NCBI GenBank assembly: GCA_001772865.1
Contig: MEVD01000021.1
Location: forward strand, 1-52,713
Source: a candidate division WWE3 bacterium RIFCSPHIGHO2_02_FULL_38_14
GTDB lineage: Bacteria > Patescibacteriota > WWE3 > UBA101185 > UBA10185
Direction: 5' to 3'
Length of the DNA stretch: 52,713 nt
Part shown: positions 7,263 to 16,458 of the stretch, piece by piece
Numbering within the stretch: the first letter of the stretch is position 1
Layout: each line of letters begins with the position of its first letter
The notes under the pieces: generated by a model
What the model saw: only the letters and a program-made list of their open reading frames with translations
Database searches by the model: none
What the model was told of the DNA's origin: nothing
Program-made: the position numbers and the translations under genes

Positions 7263-8066
7263 TCAGTTAGATAACGCATCGGTGGCTGACTTTTGATAAA
7301 TAGCATAGTCAAACTGCGTGGGCATTTGGTATAAAGTTTTTAATACCTCGATTTTTCTTACCTGCTCTGAGACAGTACCTTCCGAAGATATTAATATACC
7401 CTGCGAAGGAATCGTCGCACCCAGATCCGGAACTATGCTTAAAGTAACATCGTTATAAATTGATTTCACTCTTAAAATATCCGGAGACACGTTGCCTGAC
7501 ACGTCAAAGCAGTTTTGATAACCCAGTTGTGCAGTCGCCTCGGAAAATCCGTTATCCGAATGTGAAGATCCTACGGAATTATAAGAATAAGCATCCCCGC
7601 TGTAGTTTCCGGAACTTCCGTAAACAAATAGTGCCGTCACTGAAGGCAGATCTCCTCCTAAACTATTCCAGCATACTGTGAGTGAAGTATTATCAGGATA
7701 TCCGCTCAAACTAACTTCACTGGTGTTATCTTTATTCAGGAACAAACTGTAATCGCTGCTGGAATTTCCAAGGTAGCTCAAAGTAACATTAGCCTCAGCA
7801 TTAACACCATCAGAACCGGTTATAAGCAGGTAACAATCTGAGCCGCAGTTTCCGGAATCTATATAATCTTCCAAAGTCTCGGTTGGGAGTAGTAGAATTC
7901 TTTCCACCGCTGCTTCAGCAACGGCAAGCGCTCTCGAAGAAGAGTCGGACTGAGTTATATTTCTCACATTCGTTACATATCTTAATGAAATTGTAACCCC
8001 AAAAATTAAAGCAGCAACAGCCAAAAACACCACTATCAGTAATGTCTGTCCTTTATCATTTAACAC
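7263..8066 (-). CDS. PilX/GspK-like pilus protein without Glu5
   Basis: The 267-aa protein has a short charged lead MLNDKGQ and one hydrophobic helix (about residues 8-29), then a long Ser-rich extracytoplasmic domain. The start KGQTLLIVVFLAVAALIF resembles the PilX_N type: a prepilin-peptidase-like Gly-Gln junction, with no Glu at the fifth mature position. GspK-like tip pilins also lack that residue. The ensuing RALAVAEAAVERIL is the conserved AEAA.E segment of PilX proteins. It is the last pilin-like gene before pilM and has an unlinked paralogue at 15502-16443. It is probably a minor pilin at the fibre tip. Confidence 0.7.
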   Translation of the reverse strand: MLNDKGQTLLIVVFLAVAALIFGVTISLRYVTNVRNITQSDSSSRALAVAEAAVERILLLPTETLEDYIDSGNCGSDCYLLITGSDGVNAEANVTLSYLGNSSSDYSLFLNKDNTSEVSLSGYPDNTSLTVCWNSLGGDLPSVTALFVYGSSGNYSGDAYSYNSVGSSHSDNGFSEATAQLGYQNCFDVSGNVSPDILRVKSIYNDVTLSIVPDLGATIPSQGILISSEGTVSEQVRKIEVLKTLYQMPTQFDYAIYQKSATDALSN

Positions 8067-8067
8067 G

Positions 8068-8682
8068 TTAATAAGACCCCCTCACAACCAATGTATTGTC
8101 TAAAACAACATTACCTGTTTGAGAAGCACCGCCTCCTCCTACCTGGGCAAATTCCAAATGAACTTTAACAACATCAGGACCACCTACTGCGCGGGTTATA
8201 GTAAAACAATAATTACCCGGAGCCAGCACATTGCACGTTACATTTACCCCTCCGATACTTGCTGAATTTGTTACCGCTGTATAATTTGAACAATCTAATG
8301 GAATTCCACCGCTAAGCGAAAACCAGCCTCTCTGAAGAACTCCCACTCCGCTAACGGTAACCAATCTATAACAAATTAATCTGGTAGAATCACTATTTAC
8401 AAACCGCAGAACAGTATTTCCTACTCCGTTAGCAACCGGAAATAAAGTATACGAAGCATTTCTAACTTCTTTTTCCAGCTTAAAAGTTACAAAATTAGCA
8501 TTTTGCTCAATTTCATTTTGAACCTGAGTTTTAGTGTAACTGCGAACTAGTGAAGCAATTACATCACCAGTAACCCCAACAGAAATAGCCAACAATGAAA
8601 CTACTAAAAGAAGCTCAATTAAAGTGAAACCATCGGCTTCTTTTTTATAAGGGCTCTTCTTTAAATATTTAAGTTTTATCAT
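8068..8682 (-). CDS. Minor pilin, PilW/GspJ-like
   Basis: The 204-aa class III-signal protein has a 17-residue positively charged leader ending KKEADG, cut before FTLIELLLVVSLLAISVGVT with Glu at mature position 5, the standard pilin helix. It continues with VRSYTKTQVQNEIEQNANFVTFKLEKEVRNAS, where the E..AN...F.LE.E.RNA pattern is typical of PilW/GspJ. The globular part has two Cys that could pair. It lies 1 nt before the PilX-like gene and 10 nt after the PilV-like gene, so it belongs to the same transcript. Confidence 0.8.
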   Translation of the reverse strand: MIKLKYLKKSPYKKEADGFTLIELLLVVSLLAISVGVTGDVIASLVRSYTKTQVQNEIEQNANFVTFKLEKEVRNASYTLFPVANGVGNTVLRFVNSDSTRLICYRLVTVSGVGVLQRGWFSLSGGIPLDCSNYTAVTNSASIGGVNVTCNVLAPGNYCFTITRAVGGPDVVKVHLEFAQVGGGGASQTGNVVLDNTLVVRGSY

Positions 8683-8692
8683 GTCAAAAAAA

Positions 8693-9190
8693 CTACCTCC
8701 AATTAGATAAATCAGTGTAAACGTTAGTCCGTTTTATAACTCCGCCTATCTCCCATCTTGCGGTGACGGAAATTCTAATCACATTATCTGTTGTTGTAAC
8801 AACATCCAGATTAACAGGATCTGAAATTGTTATCGACCTATACAAATTCTCTGCGGGGCGGGTGGCAAAATTAGGATTTGTCTGTTCTTCGCCGCTTGCC
8901 GGAGTCAGTGCAGAGGTTAAATAACATGATGTAGTACAATTAGCGGTTAAAAGACCGCCAACAAATTGAGCCCAGGTGGGGGAGTTATCTCTGTAAGCTC
9001 TTACCCTTTCCAACTCCTCATTCGCCAGTTTCGACCCTCTCAATAATAGTTTGCTTTGAAGAGAGTTTCTTAAGGTAAAAACAGAAAGAGACACTAACGA
9101 TGTAATCACAACAATAGAAATTCCCAAAGCTAATATAACTTCAACTAAACCTATGCCTTTCTCGTAATTTATATTTTTCAATATCTTCAT
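8693..9190 (-). CDS. Minor pilin, PilV/GspI-like
   Basis: The 165-aa pilin-like protein has the leader [12 protein letters not shown] followed by [20 protein letters not shown], with Glu at mature position 5. The [16 protein letters not shown] segment corresponds to the A.E.LE..R..R pattern of PilV/GspI proteins. The frame stays open to a more distant ATG at 9307, but that would overlap the upstream pilin gene by over 100 nt and bury the leader peptide. The ATG at 9190, 5 nt after the upstream stop, gives a normal pilin leader and is chosen. It is probably part of the priming tip complex. Confidence 0.8.
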   Translation of the reverse strand: MKILKNINYEKGIGLVEVILALGISIVVITSLVSLSVFTLRNSLQSKLLLRGSKLANEELERVRAYRDNSPTWAQFVGGLLTANCTTSCYLTSALTPASGEEQTNPNFATRPAENLYRSITISDPVNLDVVTTTDNVIRISVTARWEIGGVIKRTNVYTDLSNWR

Positions 9191-9195
9191 GTATA

Positions 9196-9750
9196 TTAAT
9201 TGCCCGCAACTATCAGTCCGTTGGCATTCATGCCTACATATCTGCATGAAGTAGCTGAATCGCAAATATTTATACAGGTCATCCCGGTTAACTGACCCGC
9301 AGGACAAGCGGGGAGTCCTATAAAATTTGCATCCCCGTTTTCCATACTAAAAAAAAGACACCCCTGCGAACTATTTATTGTAATCGGACTGGTAAAGGGC
9401 TGGCTACTTCCCTGATTTGTATAAACTCCTCCGGGTGTGCAGCTTGTATTAAGTTCCGAAGAAAAATAAGTGTAAGAAGATGCGGGATTACTGGTAATAT
9501 TTATACCCCAGTAATTAGCTCCCGTACTGCTAGCTGTACCGGTTATTGCTTTATTCTGAACTCCTCTTAAATCGCTTAAAAGTATTTCCTGAGCCTGCCT
9601 TAAATTTTGATTTTTTATAAAACCGGAAAAACTTGGAATTAAAGCTCCCGTTAAAATAGAAACAATAACAACTACTATCAATAATTCTATAAGTGTAAAA
9701 CCATTAACTATATTTCTGTTATTTGCTGCAATTGGGGCAGAAATACTCAT
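9196..9750 (-). CDS. Minor pilin, FimT/GspH-like
   Basis: The 184-aa protein has a 17-residue leader ending NIVNG, then [20 protein letters not shown] with Glu at mature position 5. [23 protein letters not shown] matches the GspH/FimT pattern after the helix. The C-terminal region is Cys-rich ([21 protein letters not shown]), so disulfide stabilisation is likely. It starts 17 nt after the stop of the preceding pilin and precedes the PilV-like gene by 5 nt. Confidence 0.82.
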   Translation of the reverse strand: MSISAPIAANNRNIVNGFTLIELLIVVVIVSILTGALIPSFSGFIKNQNLRQAQEILLSDLRGVQNKAITGTASSTGANYWGINITSNPASSYTYFSSELNTSCTPGGVYTNQGSSQPFTSPITINSSQGCLFFSMENGDANFIGLPACPAGQLTGMTCINICDSATSCRYVGMNANGLIVAGN

Positions 9751-9767
9751 GGATAAATTTTAGCATA

Positions 9768-10283
9768 CTAAATAATATTTAAATTATTACCTATTTCATA
9801 AACTTCCGTGTCGTTGCCACCGTCATCAGTAGAATATTCCGTTAAAATTTCCAGCCTTACATTTAACTCATAACCGTTGTCGTTGTGCATAAATGAGTAG
9901 AAATATGAGCTGTCATTCAGTGGATCGATAGGTAATTTTGTTATATTTGCAGACAAATCAGCGTCAATCCACCCCTGCTGCGGATTTTCCAAAGGACCGG
10001 AATTACCAGCCGGTAGTGTAGTACTGGTTCTTAAGGTGTTTGCAGCACCAGGATAAACTCCGTTATTAAGAAGATATTCATTTATTGCTCTGTCCAAATG
10101 TTCAGCTTCCGCCAACCTTTTATTATCCCTGGCTTTGGCGTTTTGACCTGAAGGATTAAAATGACCGAGGATAAAACCCGAAAGCAATATAGCTATAGTG
10201 GCTACAATAATTAATTCAATTAATGTGACTCCCTTAGAATTATAATTTTGTGGAAATTCAAACTTTAAAACCGAAGTTTTCAT
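9768..10283 (-). CDS. Type IV pilin-like protein with DGGND C-terminal motif
   Basis: The 171-aa pilin has the leader MKTSVLKFEFPQNYNSKG before VTLIELIIVATIAILLSGFI (Glu at mature position 5). The ATG at 10283 overlaps the TGA of the preceding gene as ATGA, so translation is coupled. A more upstream ATG is rejected because it lies inside that gene and buries the leader. The tail reads TDDGGNDTEVYEIGNNLNII, closely resembling the tail of the pilin at 20379-20879 (TTDGGNDAAAYEVGTSLTII). No Cys pair is present in the globular part. Confidence 0.8.
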   Translation of the reverse strand: MKTSVLKFEFPQNYNSKGVTLIELIIVATIAILLSGFILGHFNPSGQNAKARDNKRLAEAEHLDRAINEYLLNNGVYPGAANTLRTSTTLPAGNSGPLENPQQGWIDADLSANITKLPIDPLNDSSYFYSFMHNDNGYELNVRLEILTEYSTDDGGNDTEVYEIGNNLNII

Positions 10284-10837
10284 GGATTTTGAACACCATA
10301 ACAATAAACAGTTGCAGGAATAGCTCCGCAGGTAACCGAACTCCAATTGCTCAACGTGCTGCACAAACTCTCATTATCCGAAGTATCTACCTGCATTCTA
10401 GCTGTTAAAACGTATCTCGAAGCCAGACAGGGAGTTCCCGAACAAGCCGTAGTTCTGTATGAGTAATAAGTATTAGTGTTGTTTACGCAAGGGTTAGTAC
10501 TAGTTACATCTCCCGAAGGATCCCTAGGCAATACACCAATATAGTTTGGTACTACCGCAGTTGATAAAACCGTACCAGTGGCGGTGGCATTTACCCATGT
10601 AGTTGTACCCGGATATCCCCGAAAATCTGTAAAATAATTTTCCAAAGCCAGTTGTATCTTTTTTAAATCTCCTTTTCTTGTACCATCGTTGGTTTTAGCT
10701 CTAATACCTTGAGGGTTTATAACCGTGATAGCAACACCTGCTAAAATTCCCATGATTACAATCACAATTAATAGTTCTACTAGAGTAAACCCTTTATTGT
10801 ATTGAATTAAAATGTATTTTTTATACAAATTTTGCAT
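10280..10837 (-). CDS. Type IV pilin-like protein (Cys-rich)
   Basis: The 185-aa protein has the leader MQNLYKKYILIQYNKG, then FTLVELLIVIVIMGILAGVA with Glu5, then INPQGIRAKTNDGTRKGDLKKIQLALENYF, as in GspG-type pseudopilins. At least seven Cys in the C-terminal half suggest disulfides. The ATG at 10837, 4 nt after the upstream stop, is preferred over one 30 nt earlier that would overlap it. It overlaps the next pilin gene by the ATGA tetranucleotide. Confidence 0.82.
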   Translation of the reverse strand: MQNLYKKYILIQYNKGFTLVELLIVIVIMGILAGVAITVINPQGIRAKTNDGTRKGDLKKIQLALENYFTDFRGYPGTTTWVNATATGTVLSTAVVPNYIGVLPRDPSGDVTSTNPCVNNTNTYYSYRTTACSGTPCLASRYVLTARMQVDTSDNESLCSTLSNWSSVTCGAIPATVYCYGVQNP

Positions 10838-10841
10838 AACA

Positions 10842-11426
10842 CTACAGAATACAATCTGTTTCGTCAATTTGAACGCATTCCGTCAAATCATTTCCCCAAA
10901 ATGCAGGATCACACGGAAACATGCAATTCTTAACAACCTTACCCGTGCAAATCGGATCTCCGCCAACATAACCAGGGTGGTGCGGATTAATATATTTTAA
11001 ATATTTGCTGGAATTTGTAGCCATATTAATTGATACACAACTAACAGTCACTGTTCCCTCTGTAATTGGATAATATAAATACGTGCCGTAAAACTCGGTA
11101 TTCTGAACCGGCCAAACACCAACATAATTTAGTAACGTAGTTCTATTAGGTCCCGGGGATACTCCGGTTCCCAAAGGATTACCGGACGGATAAACCGATC
11201 CTGGATAAAAACCTTCGGCAACATAAAAAGCGTCTATAATCTGCCCCAATTTTGAGACAGTAGCTTGTCTGACGGAATCCTCCGCTCTGGCTTTCTGTTG
11301 ACGTGTATTCATAATACTCATAGTAAACGCCGCCAAAATACCAAGAATGCTTATAACAATCAATAGTTCAACTAATGTGAATCCCTTTTTAAAAGCTATT
11401 AAATTATTTCCAATTGAAAATTCCAT
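10842..11426 (-). CDS. Type IV pilin-like protein (Cys-rich)
   Basis: The 194-aa protein has the leader MEFSIGNNLIAFKKG followed by FTLVELLIVISILGILAAFT (Glu5) and RQQKARAEDSVRQATVSKLGQIIDAFYVAEGFYPG. The C-terminal part contains a run of Cys residues (CTGKVVKNCMFPCDPAFW and a terminal CIL). A GTG two codons upstream could also start it; the ATG at 11426 is the plainer choice. It is the second gene of the cluster, after a hairpin that may reduce read-through from the first pilin. Confidence 0.82.
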   Translation of the reverse strand: MEFSIGNNLIAFKKGFTLVELLIVISILGILAAFTMSIMNTRQQKARAEDSVRQATVSKLGQIIDAFYVAEGFYPGSVYPSGNPLGTGVSPGPNRTTLLNYVGVWPVQNTEFYGTYLYYPITEGTVTVSCVSINMATNSSKYLKYINPHHPGYVGGDPICTGKVVKNCMFPCDPAFWGNDLTECVQIDETDCIL

Positions 11427-11483
11427 ATTCACTATTTTAATTCAAACGAAGCAGTTTCACCTGGAATCAATATTATTTTAAAT

Positions 11484-11512
11484 GTGGCCTTTTCCCCTCA
11501 GAATAAGGCCAC
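11484..11512 (-). terminator. Hairpin between the first cluster pilin and the downstream minor pilins
   Basis: A perfect 8-bp stem, GTGGCCTT (11484-11491) with AAGGCCAC (11505-11512), has a 13-nt loop. Read on the minus strand it follows the stop of the 207-aa pilin by about 20 nt and is followed by AT-rich sequence without a clean T-run. It could be a leaky terminator or an mRNA 3'-end stabiliser that makes the first pilin more abundant than the minor pilins. Confidence 0.5.
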
Positions 11513-11532
11513 CTGATTATCAAGTAAGAACT

Positions 11533-12156
11533 TTAAACCCGATCACACGTAGGGGAGCTCGGACTCGTTGCAATAGCAAAGGTTGTTGGGCATGCCCAAA
11601 ATCCTTCAATTATTGCGCCTGTTGCTGACTCTTCAAAAGAATATACAAATAATCTTTCGGGAGTTGCAAATCCTCTGACTCCAATTCGGAATAGAGTGGG
11701 CGATTTGTAATAAACAAAACTACATTGAGCACCAGGTGCTGCTACTCCATTATAATTTGTTGCATCACAGTTTGTAGGAGTATCCAGCGCTGTAACTCTA
11801 AATAAACAAGATCCTGTTACTCCAGGTCCACCGACATTATCATCACAATCGCTATTTGCTACATCAAGGGTACCAACCGAACCCGCAAACTCCTGATATG
11901 TAGGAGCTCTTTGAGTATTTCTTGGGGATGACACAAAGAGTGATTTACCTGCTAAAGCTGCCTTGCTGATAGCAGACCTTAATGTACCATCTCTGGCTCT
12001 ATTTTGCTGCTGTACAGGATTTAATACACCAATAACTACACCAGCAAGAATACCTATAATAACTATAACGATTAAAAGTTCCACAAGTGTGAAACCACCG
12101 TCATTGGGACCCAAAAAAGTCCTCATTTTTCTCAATGATTTCATTGAATTAAACAT
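11533..12156 (-). CDS. Type IV pilin, probable abundant pilin of the cluster
   Basis: The 207-aa pilin has the leader MFNSMKSLRKMRTFLGPNDG before GFTLVELLIVIVIIGILAGV; cleavage is expected between the two Gly residues. VLNPVQQQNRARDGTLRSAISKAAL follows. The strong SD AGGAGGTG, about 8 nt upstream, decides the start at 12156 rather than an ATG 57 nt earlier. It has its own promoter at 12263-12291 and is followed by a hairpin. Strong SD, own promoter and 3' hairpin suggest high expression, like the pilin at 20379. Four Cys in the C-terminal half may form disulfides. Confidence 0.85.
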   Translation of the reverse strand: MFNSMKSLRKMRTFLGPNDGGFTLVELLIVIVIIGILAGVVIGVLNPVQQQNRARDGTLRSAISKAALAGKSLFVSSPRNTQRAPTYQEFAGSVGTLDVANSDCDDNVGGPGVTGSCLFRVTALDTPTNCDATNYNGVAAPGAQCSFVYYKSPTLFRIGVRGFATPERLFVYSFEESATGAIIEGFWACPTTFAIATSPSSPTCDRV

Positions 12157-12262
12157 AGTCTGCACCTCCTTTCTAGTTATATTTTTTAATTTACTTTTAT
12201 GATTTTCTACCATGATACTATGGGCAGATACTGATATGTATCATGCAAAACTTCCTTTATTA

Positions 12263-12291
12263 AGTATGAGTTTATCTAAACTTTGTGTCAA
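12263..12291 (-). promoter_or_regulatory. Promoter for the pilin cluster and pilMNO
   Basis: On the minus strand TTGACA (12291-12286) and CATACT (12268-12263) are separated by 17 bp, about 110 nt before the pilin start. Between them and the gene lies the interrupted palindrome GATAC-6 nt-GTATC (near 12228-12243), a possible operator. Confidence 0.5.
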
Positions 12292-12308
12292 GATTGTAAA
12301 ATAGTTTA

Positions 12309-14669
12309 TTAATTCAGCCACTCCCAATTTATATCAACAATTGATATGCCCGTATAATTTGGCACATCCATACTTGACCTCTCCTGCCTGGTAAGTCTGT
12401 ATATGTATTGGCTGTTATATACATGTACGTTTGTAGGATAAATTTCACTATTGACGTTTCCTATATTTCTTTGCATATCTACCCTTTTGGTAATTACCGG
12501 TCCTTCAACCACAACAGAAATATCAGTTGAGCCGTTAGTTAAATACTTAATTACATTATTTGCTCCAGGCGCAGTGGTTATTAATCCCGCTTGTATATGG
12601 GGTAGGGTACCGGTAGTCGGAGCTCCGATCCCTATAGATGGTGATATTTCAATAGGAGCGGCCGTACTTACAATATAAATCCTTTCATCTGCCGCCGAAG
12701 ATGTTATCCTTCCGTTAATTTTTAATGGAGTTGTTTCTGTGTAATACAAAACTGCAGTACCTGGACCTGATAAATTATATGTGGTTCCAGCCGAATCAAA
12801 TAAGTCGGACTTCATTATTCTATAAACCCTAACCGAACCCGGATTTATTGAGTTCAAGGAACTTTTATCATTTATTTGCGTAACCAACCCATGCGAGGGT
12901 AATCTTAAACTTAAATATTCCGAAGGCCACATTTTATCGGCTGCAAAAGGCATTCTCATTGCAAATCCTCCTTTGGTTTCCGAAGGCAGTCCGCTCATTT
13001 GTTTGTATATTCTGCCTGATCTTCCTACCGCATTTATATTTAACGATCCGTTCATCGCTGTAAACGCATAACTCATTTCACCGTTAGCCGATACAGCCGC
13101 CCAATCACCTAAATATCCGGCAAAAGTGCTGGGGGAAAGCGGGGGAGCGGGAACTGACTGTATTATTCCGTTTCCGCCATAAACATCGCTGTACAATGAA
13201 GTAAACCAGGGATTCTGAGCTACCAGGCGTAGGCCGACATGTGAAGTTTTATTCGAGGTCATGTTTAATGAATTTGATAACTGATAGCATCCTACCCAAG
13301 GGTAGGCATTTTCGCCGTTCACACATGATAATCTATATTCACCTGTGGGTGGGGGATTAATTGAAACACACATGTCTAATATAATAGTGCCATAAGGAAT
13401 TCCTTTTATAGCGAAATTTCCGTCAGCTTGAACACTGCCATAATAAAATGCACCGCTGTTAGATCTGGCGCTTACTGTAGCGTTGCTGTTTAAAATTGCA
13501 GGAGAATTTGCAGAACAGACACCAACATTAGGTGCGTTATATAGTACTCCGCTGATAGAAAGTGTGGGTCTGACGTAGACTATAATTGTTGCTGACCCTC
13601 CCGTTGCACCCGCCTGATCAACTGCTTCAGAACTAAAATATAAATTCCGTCCTGTTCCTCCGCTAAGTCCGTTTGTATTAAAATCGATATTAGAAAGACT
13701 TAATGAGGAACACAATCCGGAGCAAGTTGTGCTTCTAATAGTCGTAATCGGAATAGACGGACTTCCATCCCCAAAATACCGCAAATGCAGAGAACTCAAA
13801 TTGCTATTAGCGTCTGACGCCGTCGAGTTAAATCTTAATAAGTCACCGTCATTTATGTAATTCATACCAGGGGTTACTAATACAACATTTGGAGGAGGAG
13901 AGACCTTTTGTCCATTTATTGTAGCTGTAGGAGCCACATTGGGGTTTGTGCAATTAATTATTTTAGAAGTAGAACCGCAGTTCCCTCCACTGCCGCAAAG
14001 TTCAGCATTGCCGCTTCCTACAACCGCACCTGTCGAATTTATATTAATGCCATAGGCTCTGATTTCATGGTTATTACCGTCCTTCAAACTTAATGGAGTG
14101 GGAAACCCGTTAAATCTATGAAAACATTGGGGGTAAGTGGATTGATCAAGAGGTGTTGATCCATCACCGCAAACCGAACAACTGGCGCTTGAACCACAAA
14201 CTCCCGCTTCACTCCTTGTATTCGCATTTGTCCCGCCAACAAAAACCCCATCGGCGTAGAAGTGTACATCAATAGGAACATTTATATTATCATCATCTCT
14301 CGCCCAGCCATAAAAAGCATTACAATCAACAGGGTCCAGCCAGCCTACAGGAGAGCTCCCCGAAGGAACTGGGTCTCCGCACGGCTGACAGCTACCCCAG
14401 GCATGACTGCCGCCGCAGTCGTCATCACTATCACATGCTGTGCCTCCGCAATTACAATAACCGCGCCCTGTATCACAATAATTGTCATAATTGTTATTGC
14501 ATAAGAAGCAGTATCCTTCCTGTGCACAAGTACGACTGGGACATTCATTGTTGCAGAACTGTTCTGCATAAACATAATTGCCTTCAAAAACGTTATATAC
14601 AAAATAAAAAGACAACGAAAAAACAATTACCAGTAATGATTTATAAATAAATTTCCCGCTCATTTTCAT
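12309..14669 (-). CDS. Large secreted Cys-rich pilus-locus protein (module B)
   Basis: The 786-aa protein has an N-terminal signal peptide or anchor (about residues 8-28, ending YAEQ) and a Cys-rich segment with over ten Cys in residues 38-95. A domain with the pattern GWLDP.DC.AFYGWARDDD...V.FYADG (about 105-160) follows, then one Ig/PKD-like domain ending in NLYFSSEAVDQAG and VYVRP (about 300-370). The last 300 residues are shared with the paralogue at 16459-18729 (LYSDVYGGNGI, YLGDWAAVSANGE, GFAMRMPFAADKMWPS, SGRIYKQMSG). I recognise no named family for that part. Its position inside a type IV pilus locus suggests an exported adhesin or tip protein, in the role PilY1 plays elsewhere, but this is inference. 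Confidence 0.7.
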   Translation of the reverse strand: MKMSGKFIYKSLLVIVFSLSFYFVYNVFEGNYVYAEQFCNNECPSRTCAQEGYCFLCNNNYDNYCDTGRGYCNCGGTACDSDDDCGGSHAWGSCQPCGDPVPSGSSPVGWLDPVDCNAFYGWARDDDNINVPIDVHFYADGVFVGGTNANTRSEAGVCGSSASCSVCGDGSTPLDQSTYPQCFHRFNGFPTPLSLKDGNNHEIRAYGININSTGAVVGSGNAELCGSGGNCGSTSKIINCTNPNVAPTATINGQKVSPPPNVVLVTPGMNYINDGDLLRFNSTASDANSNLSSLHLRYFGDGSPSIPITTIRSTTCSGLCSSLSLSNIDFNTNGLSGGTGRNLYFSSEAVDQAGATGGSATIIVYVRPTLSISGVLYNAPNVGVCSANSPAILNSNATVSARSNSGAFYYGSVQADGNFAIKGIPYGTIILDMCVSINPPPTGEYRLSCVNGENAYPWVGCYQLSNSLNMTSNKTSHVGLRLVAQNPWFTSLYSDVYGGNGIIQSVPAPPLSPSTFAGYLGDWAAVSANGEMSYAFTAMNGSLNINAVGRSGRIYKQMSGLPSETKGGFAMRMPFAADKMWPSEYLSLRLPSHGLVTQINDKSSLNSINPGSVRVYRIMKSDLFDSAGTTYNLSGPGTAVLYYTETTPLKINGRITSSAADERIYIVSTAAPIEISPSIGIGAPTTGTLPHIQAGLITTAPGANNVIKYLTNGSTDISVVVEGPVITKRVDMQRNIGNVNSEIYPTNVHVYNSQYIYRLTRQERSSMDVPNYTGISIVDINWEWLN

Positions 14670-14682
14670 ATTAATTATATAT

Positions 14683-15450
14683 TTAATTCCCGTTCACAAC
14701 CAAAATAAACTTAATATCCAATGGATTATGATAAGAAGGGACAGATTCTCCTTTAAAATTTATCGGATTTTTTTTGGCAGATCTGTCAATTACATAATTT
14801 ACAGAGTCTCCGATATTTACATCTTTTAGATATATCGGAGTTAATAATTTGTTCTGATCATATTTAAATAATGAGATTTTTCTCGGATAATACAATATTC
14901 CAAATTCCTCACCAGTATCATCCGACAAAAGCAAAAAATCTGTTTCTTCATTAATCGGACCTAAATCCATCACTATGGCTTTTTCAAATTCCAATACTCC
15001 GGAAAAAAGCGCTGAACCTTTGCATTCTTCGAAACCGGCATAATATGTTTTACTTATTTCAAATCTACCAGAAAGAGGCTTGAAATTGAAAAAATCCGGT
15101 ATAAACGCTGTTTCGCCATTAACAGTAATTTTCCAAAGATTATTTTCTTTTGTTGGTGAACCGGTAATTTTAAATAAATAATCCGAATATTTGCAATTAT
15201 CATTATCTACTTTTCTTAGGGCAATCTTTTGGTCTTCAAACTTCCCCCTAAATTCCTGGGTAGAATTTAAAATTTCTCCGGTTGTCAAATCTTCAAAAAC
15301 ACTGCCTTCTGCATCTTCAACGCTTTTATCATTAAATTTATTTTCAAGACCGTACTTTCCGGGATTTAAATACAGATACAAAACACCAAATAATATTAGA
15401 GGAACAAACAAAACAATTAAAATTATTGAAATTGGGCGGAATTTAACCAT
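14683..15450 (-). CDS. Single-pass membrane protein of module B, unknown function
   Basis: The 255-aa protein has one transmembrane helix near the N-terminus (about residues 8-30) and an otherwise hydrophilic extracytoplasmic part. Its C-terminal portion (PRKISLFKYDQ...DVNIGDSVNYVIDRS...IKFILVV) resembles the end of the 167-aa protein at 18736-19239. Both sit immediately upstream of a large Cys-rich protein, so they look like paired partners. The spacing to the next gene is 13 nt. I do not recognise a family. A periplasmic-type chaperone or anchor for the large protein is a guess. Confidence 0.65.
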   Translation of the reverse strand: MVKFRPISIILIVLFVPLILFGVLYLYLNPGKYGLENKFNDKSVEDAEGSVFEDLTTGEILNSTQEFRGKFEDQKIALRKVDNDNCKYSDYLFKITGSPTKENNLWKITVNGETAFIPDFFNFKPLSGRFEISKTYYAGFEECKGSALFSGVLEFEKAIVMDLGPINEETDFLLLSDDTGEEFGILYYPRKISLFKYDQNKLLTPIYLKDVNIGDSVNYVIDRSAKKNPINFKGESVPSYHNPLDIKFILVVNGN

Positions 15451-15501
15451 AGTAACTTACCATTTGATCAATCAATTCCTTTAATAACTCTTAATTAACA
15501 T

Positions 15502-16443
15502 TTATAACGCTGCTTCGGAATACAAACCAAAATCAAACACAACCGGTAAATAGGGGAGTGATCTGTATGCCAGAACTTGCGCAGTAGCTGTAACAGAAAC
15601 ATCACTTATGGATGACAACATACCGGTAGAATCTATTTTGTAACCTTGGATCGGAAACAAGGATACATTTGTTGTCGGCATAACTCTCATTTTTACATTT
15701 GTATTTAAAGATCTAATTCTTAAACCGTAAGGAGTTCTACCCAGGCTGGTATCAAGTGTAACAGTTCTTGTAAAACGATATCCCAACGCTGAACAGTTTG
15801 CTGGGGCACTGCTGGCATCCACAAAAGTCAGTGATTCCACATATGTCCCACTTCGAGTGCCTGCTCTCACACCTTGTTTAACATAAACACCTTGTGCGCC
15901 GTAATCTATATAATACAAGTCAACCGGAGTATTCCCGCCGTTATCTGGATCGGCTCTCCAGCATAATTGAAGAGACATAGCTCCCGCACCCTCAGTATTT
16001 ATTTCTCTTACTTCACCTGAGGGAATTACTGTTTCAAAAGCAAGATTATCGGCACTGTTATATTTAAATGTGGAAACTCTCACAATTGCTTCAGCTCTGA
16101 TATTATCTCCGGTGGTCGGGTTAAAAGCTACTTTGCAACCGTCCTTTCCGCCGGCTTGAGTGTCATCATAAAACGTTGTATTCGGCGGGCAGTCGGTATT
16201 TGAAAGAGGAGCGCTTGCTCTTTCCAATTGGGCTCTGGATAAAGTCAGAAATCTTTCAGCCCCTCCTTCGGCAGCGCCTAAAACTCTGGAAGAAGTATCG
16301 GTTCGGGATACCCTTGAAGAAGATGTTAATTCTCTCAGCGAAACTCCTACACCTAAAGCCAGTGCTATGGTCAAAGCAACCACCACAAAAAGAAGCGCCT
16401 GACCTTTTTGATTTAAATTATGAAGCAACTCTATTTTCAACAT
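15502..16443 (-). CDS. PilX-like pilus protein of module B without Glu5
   Basis: The 313-aa protein has the leader MLKIELLHNLNQKGQ, then the hydrophobic helix ALLFVVVALTIALALGVGVS and RVLGAAEGGAERFLTL. These correspond to the KGQ-helix-AEAA.ER pattern of the PilX-like protein at 7263-8066. Neither has the Glu at mature position 5 that ordinary pilins need to enter the fibre efficiently. The rest is a beta-rich domain with four Cys. It lies 58 nt after the first large protein (16459) and 51 nt before the 255-aa gene. Confidence 0.68.
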   Translation of the reverse strand: MLKIELLHNLNQKGQALLFVVVALTIALALGVGVSLRELTSSSRVSRTDTSSRVLGAAEGGAERFLTLSRAQLERASAPLSNTDCPPNTTFYDDTQAGGKDGCKVAFNPTTGDNIRAEAIVRVSTFKYNSADNLAFETVIPSGEVREINTEGAGAMSLQLCWRADPDNGGNTPVDLYYIDYGAQGVYVKQGVRAGTRSGTYVESLTFVDASSAPANCSALGYRFTRTVTLDTSLGRTPYGLRIRSLNTNVKMRVMPTTNVSLFPIQGYKIDSTGMLSSISDVSVTATAQVLAYRSLPYLPVVFDFGLYSEAAL

Positions 16444-16458
16444 TTTAATTATCTATAT

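Noticed and set aside
14262-14650. Frames antisense to the Cys-rich start of the 786-aa protein
   Set aside because: They are products of the biased Cys/Gly/Asp codon composition on the true coding strand and lack start signals.
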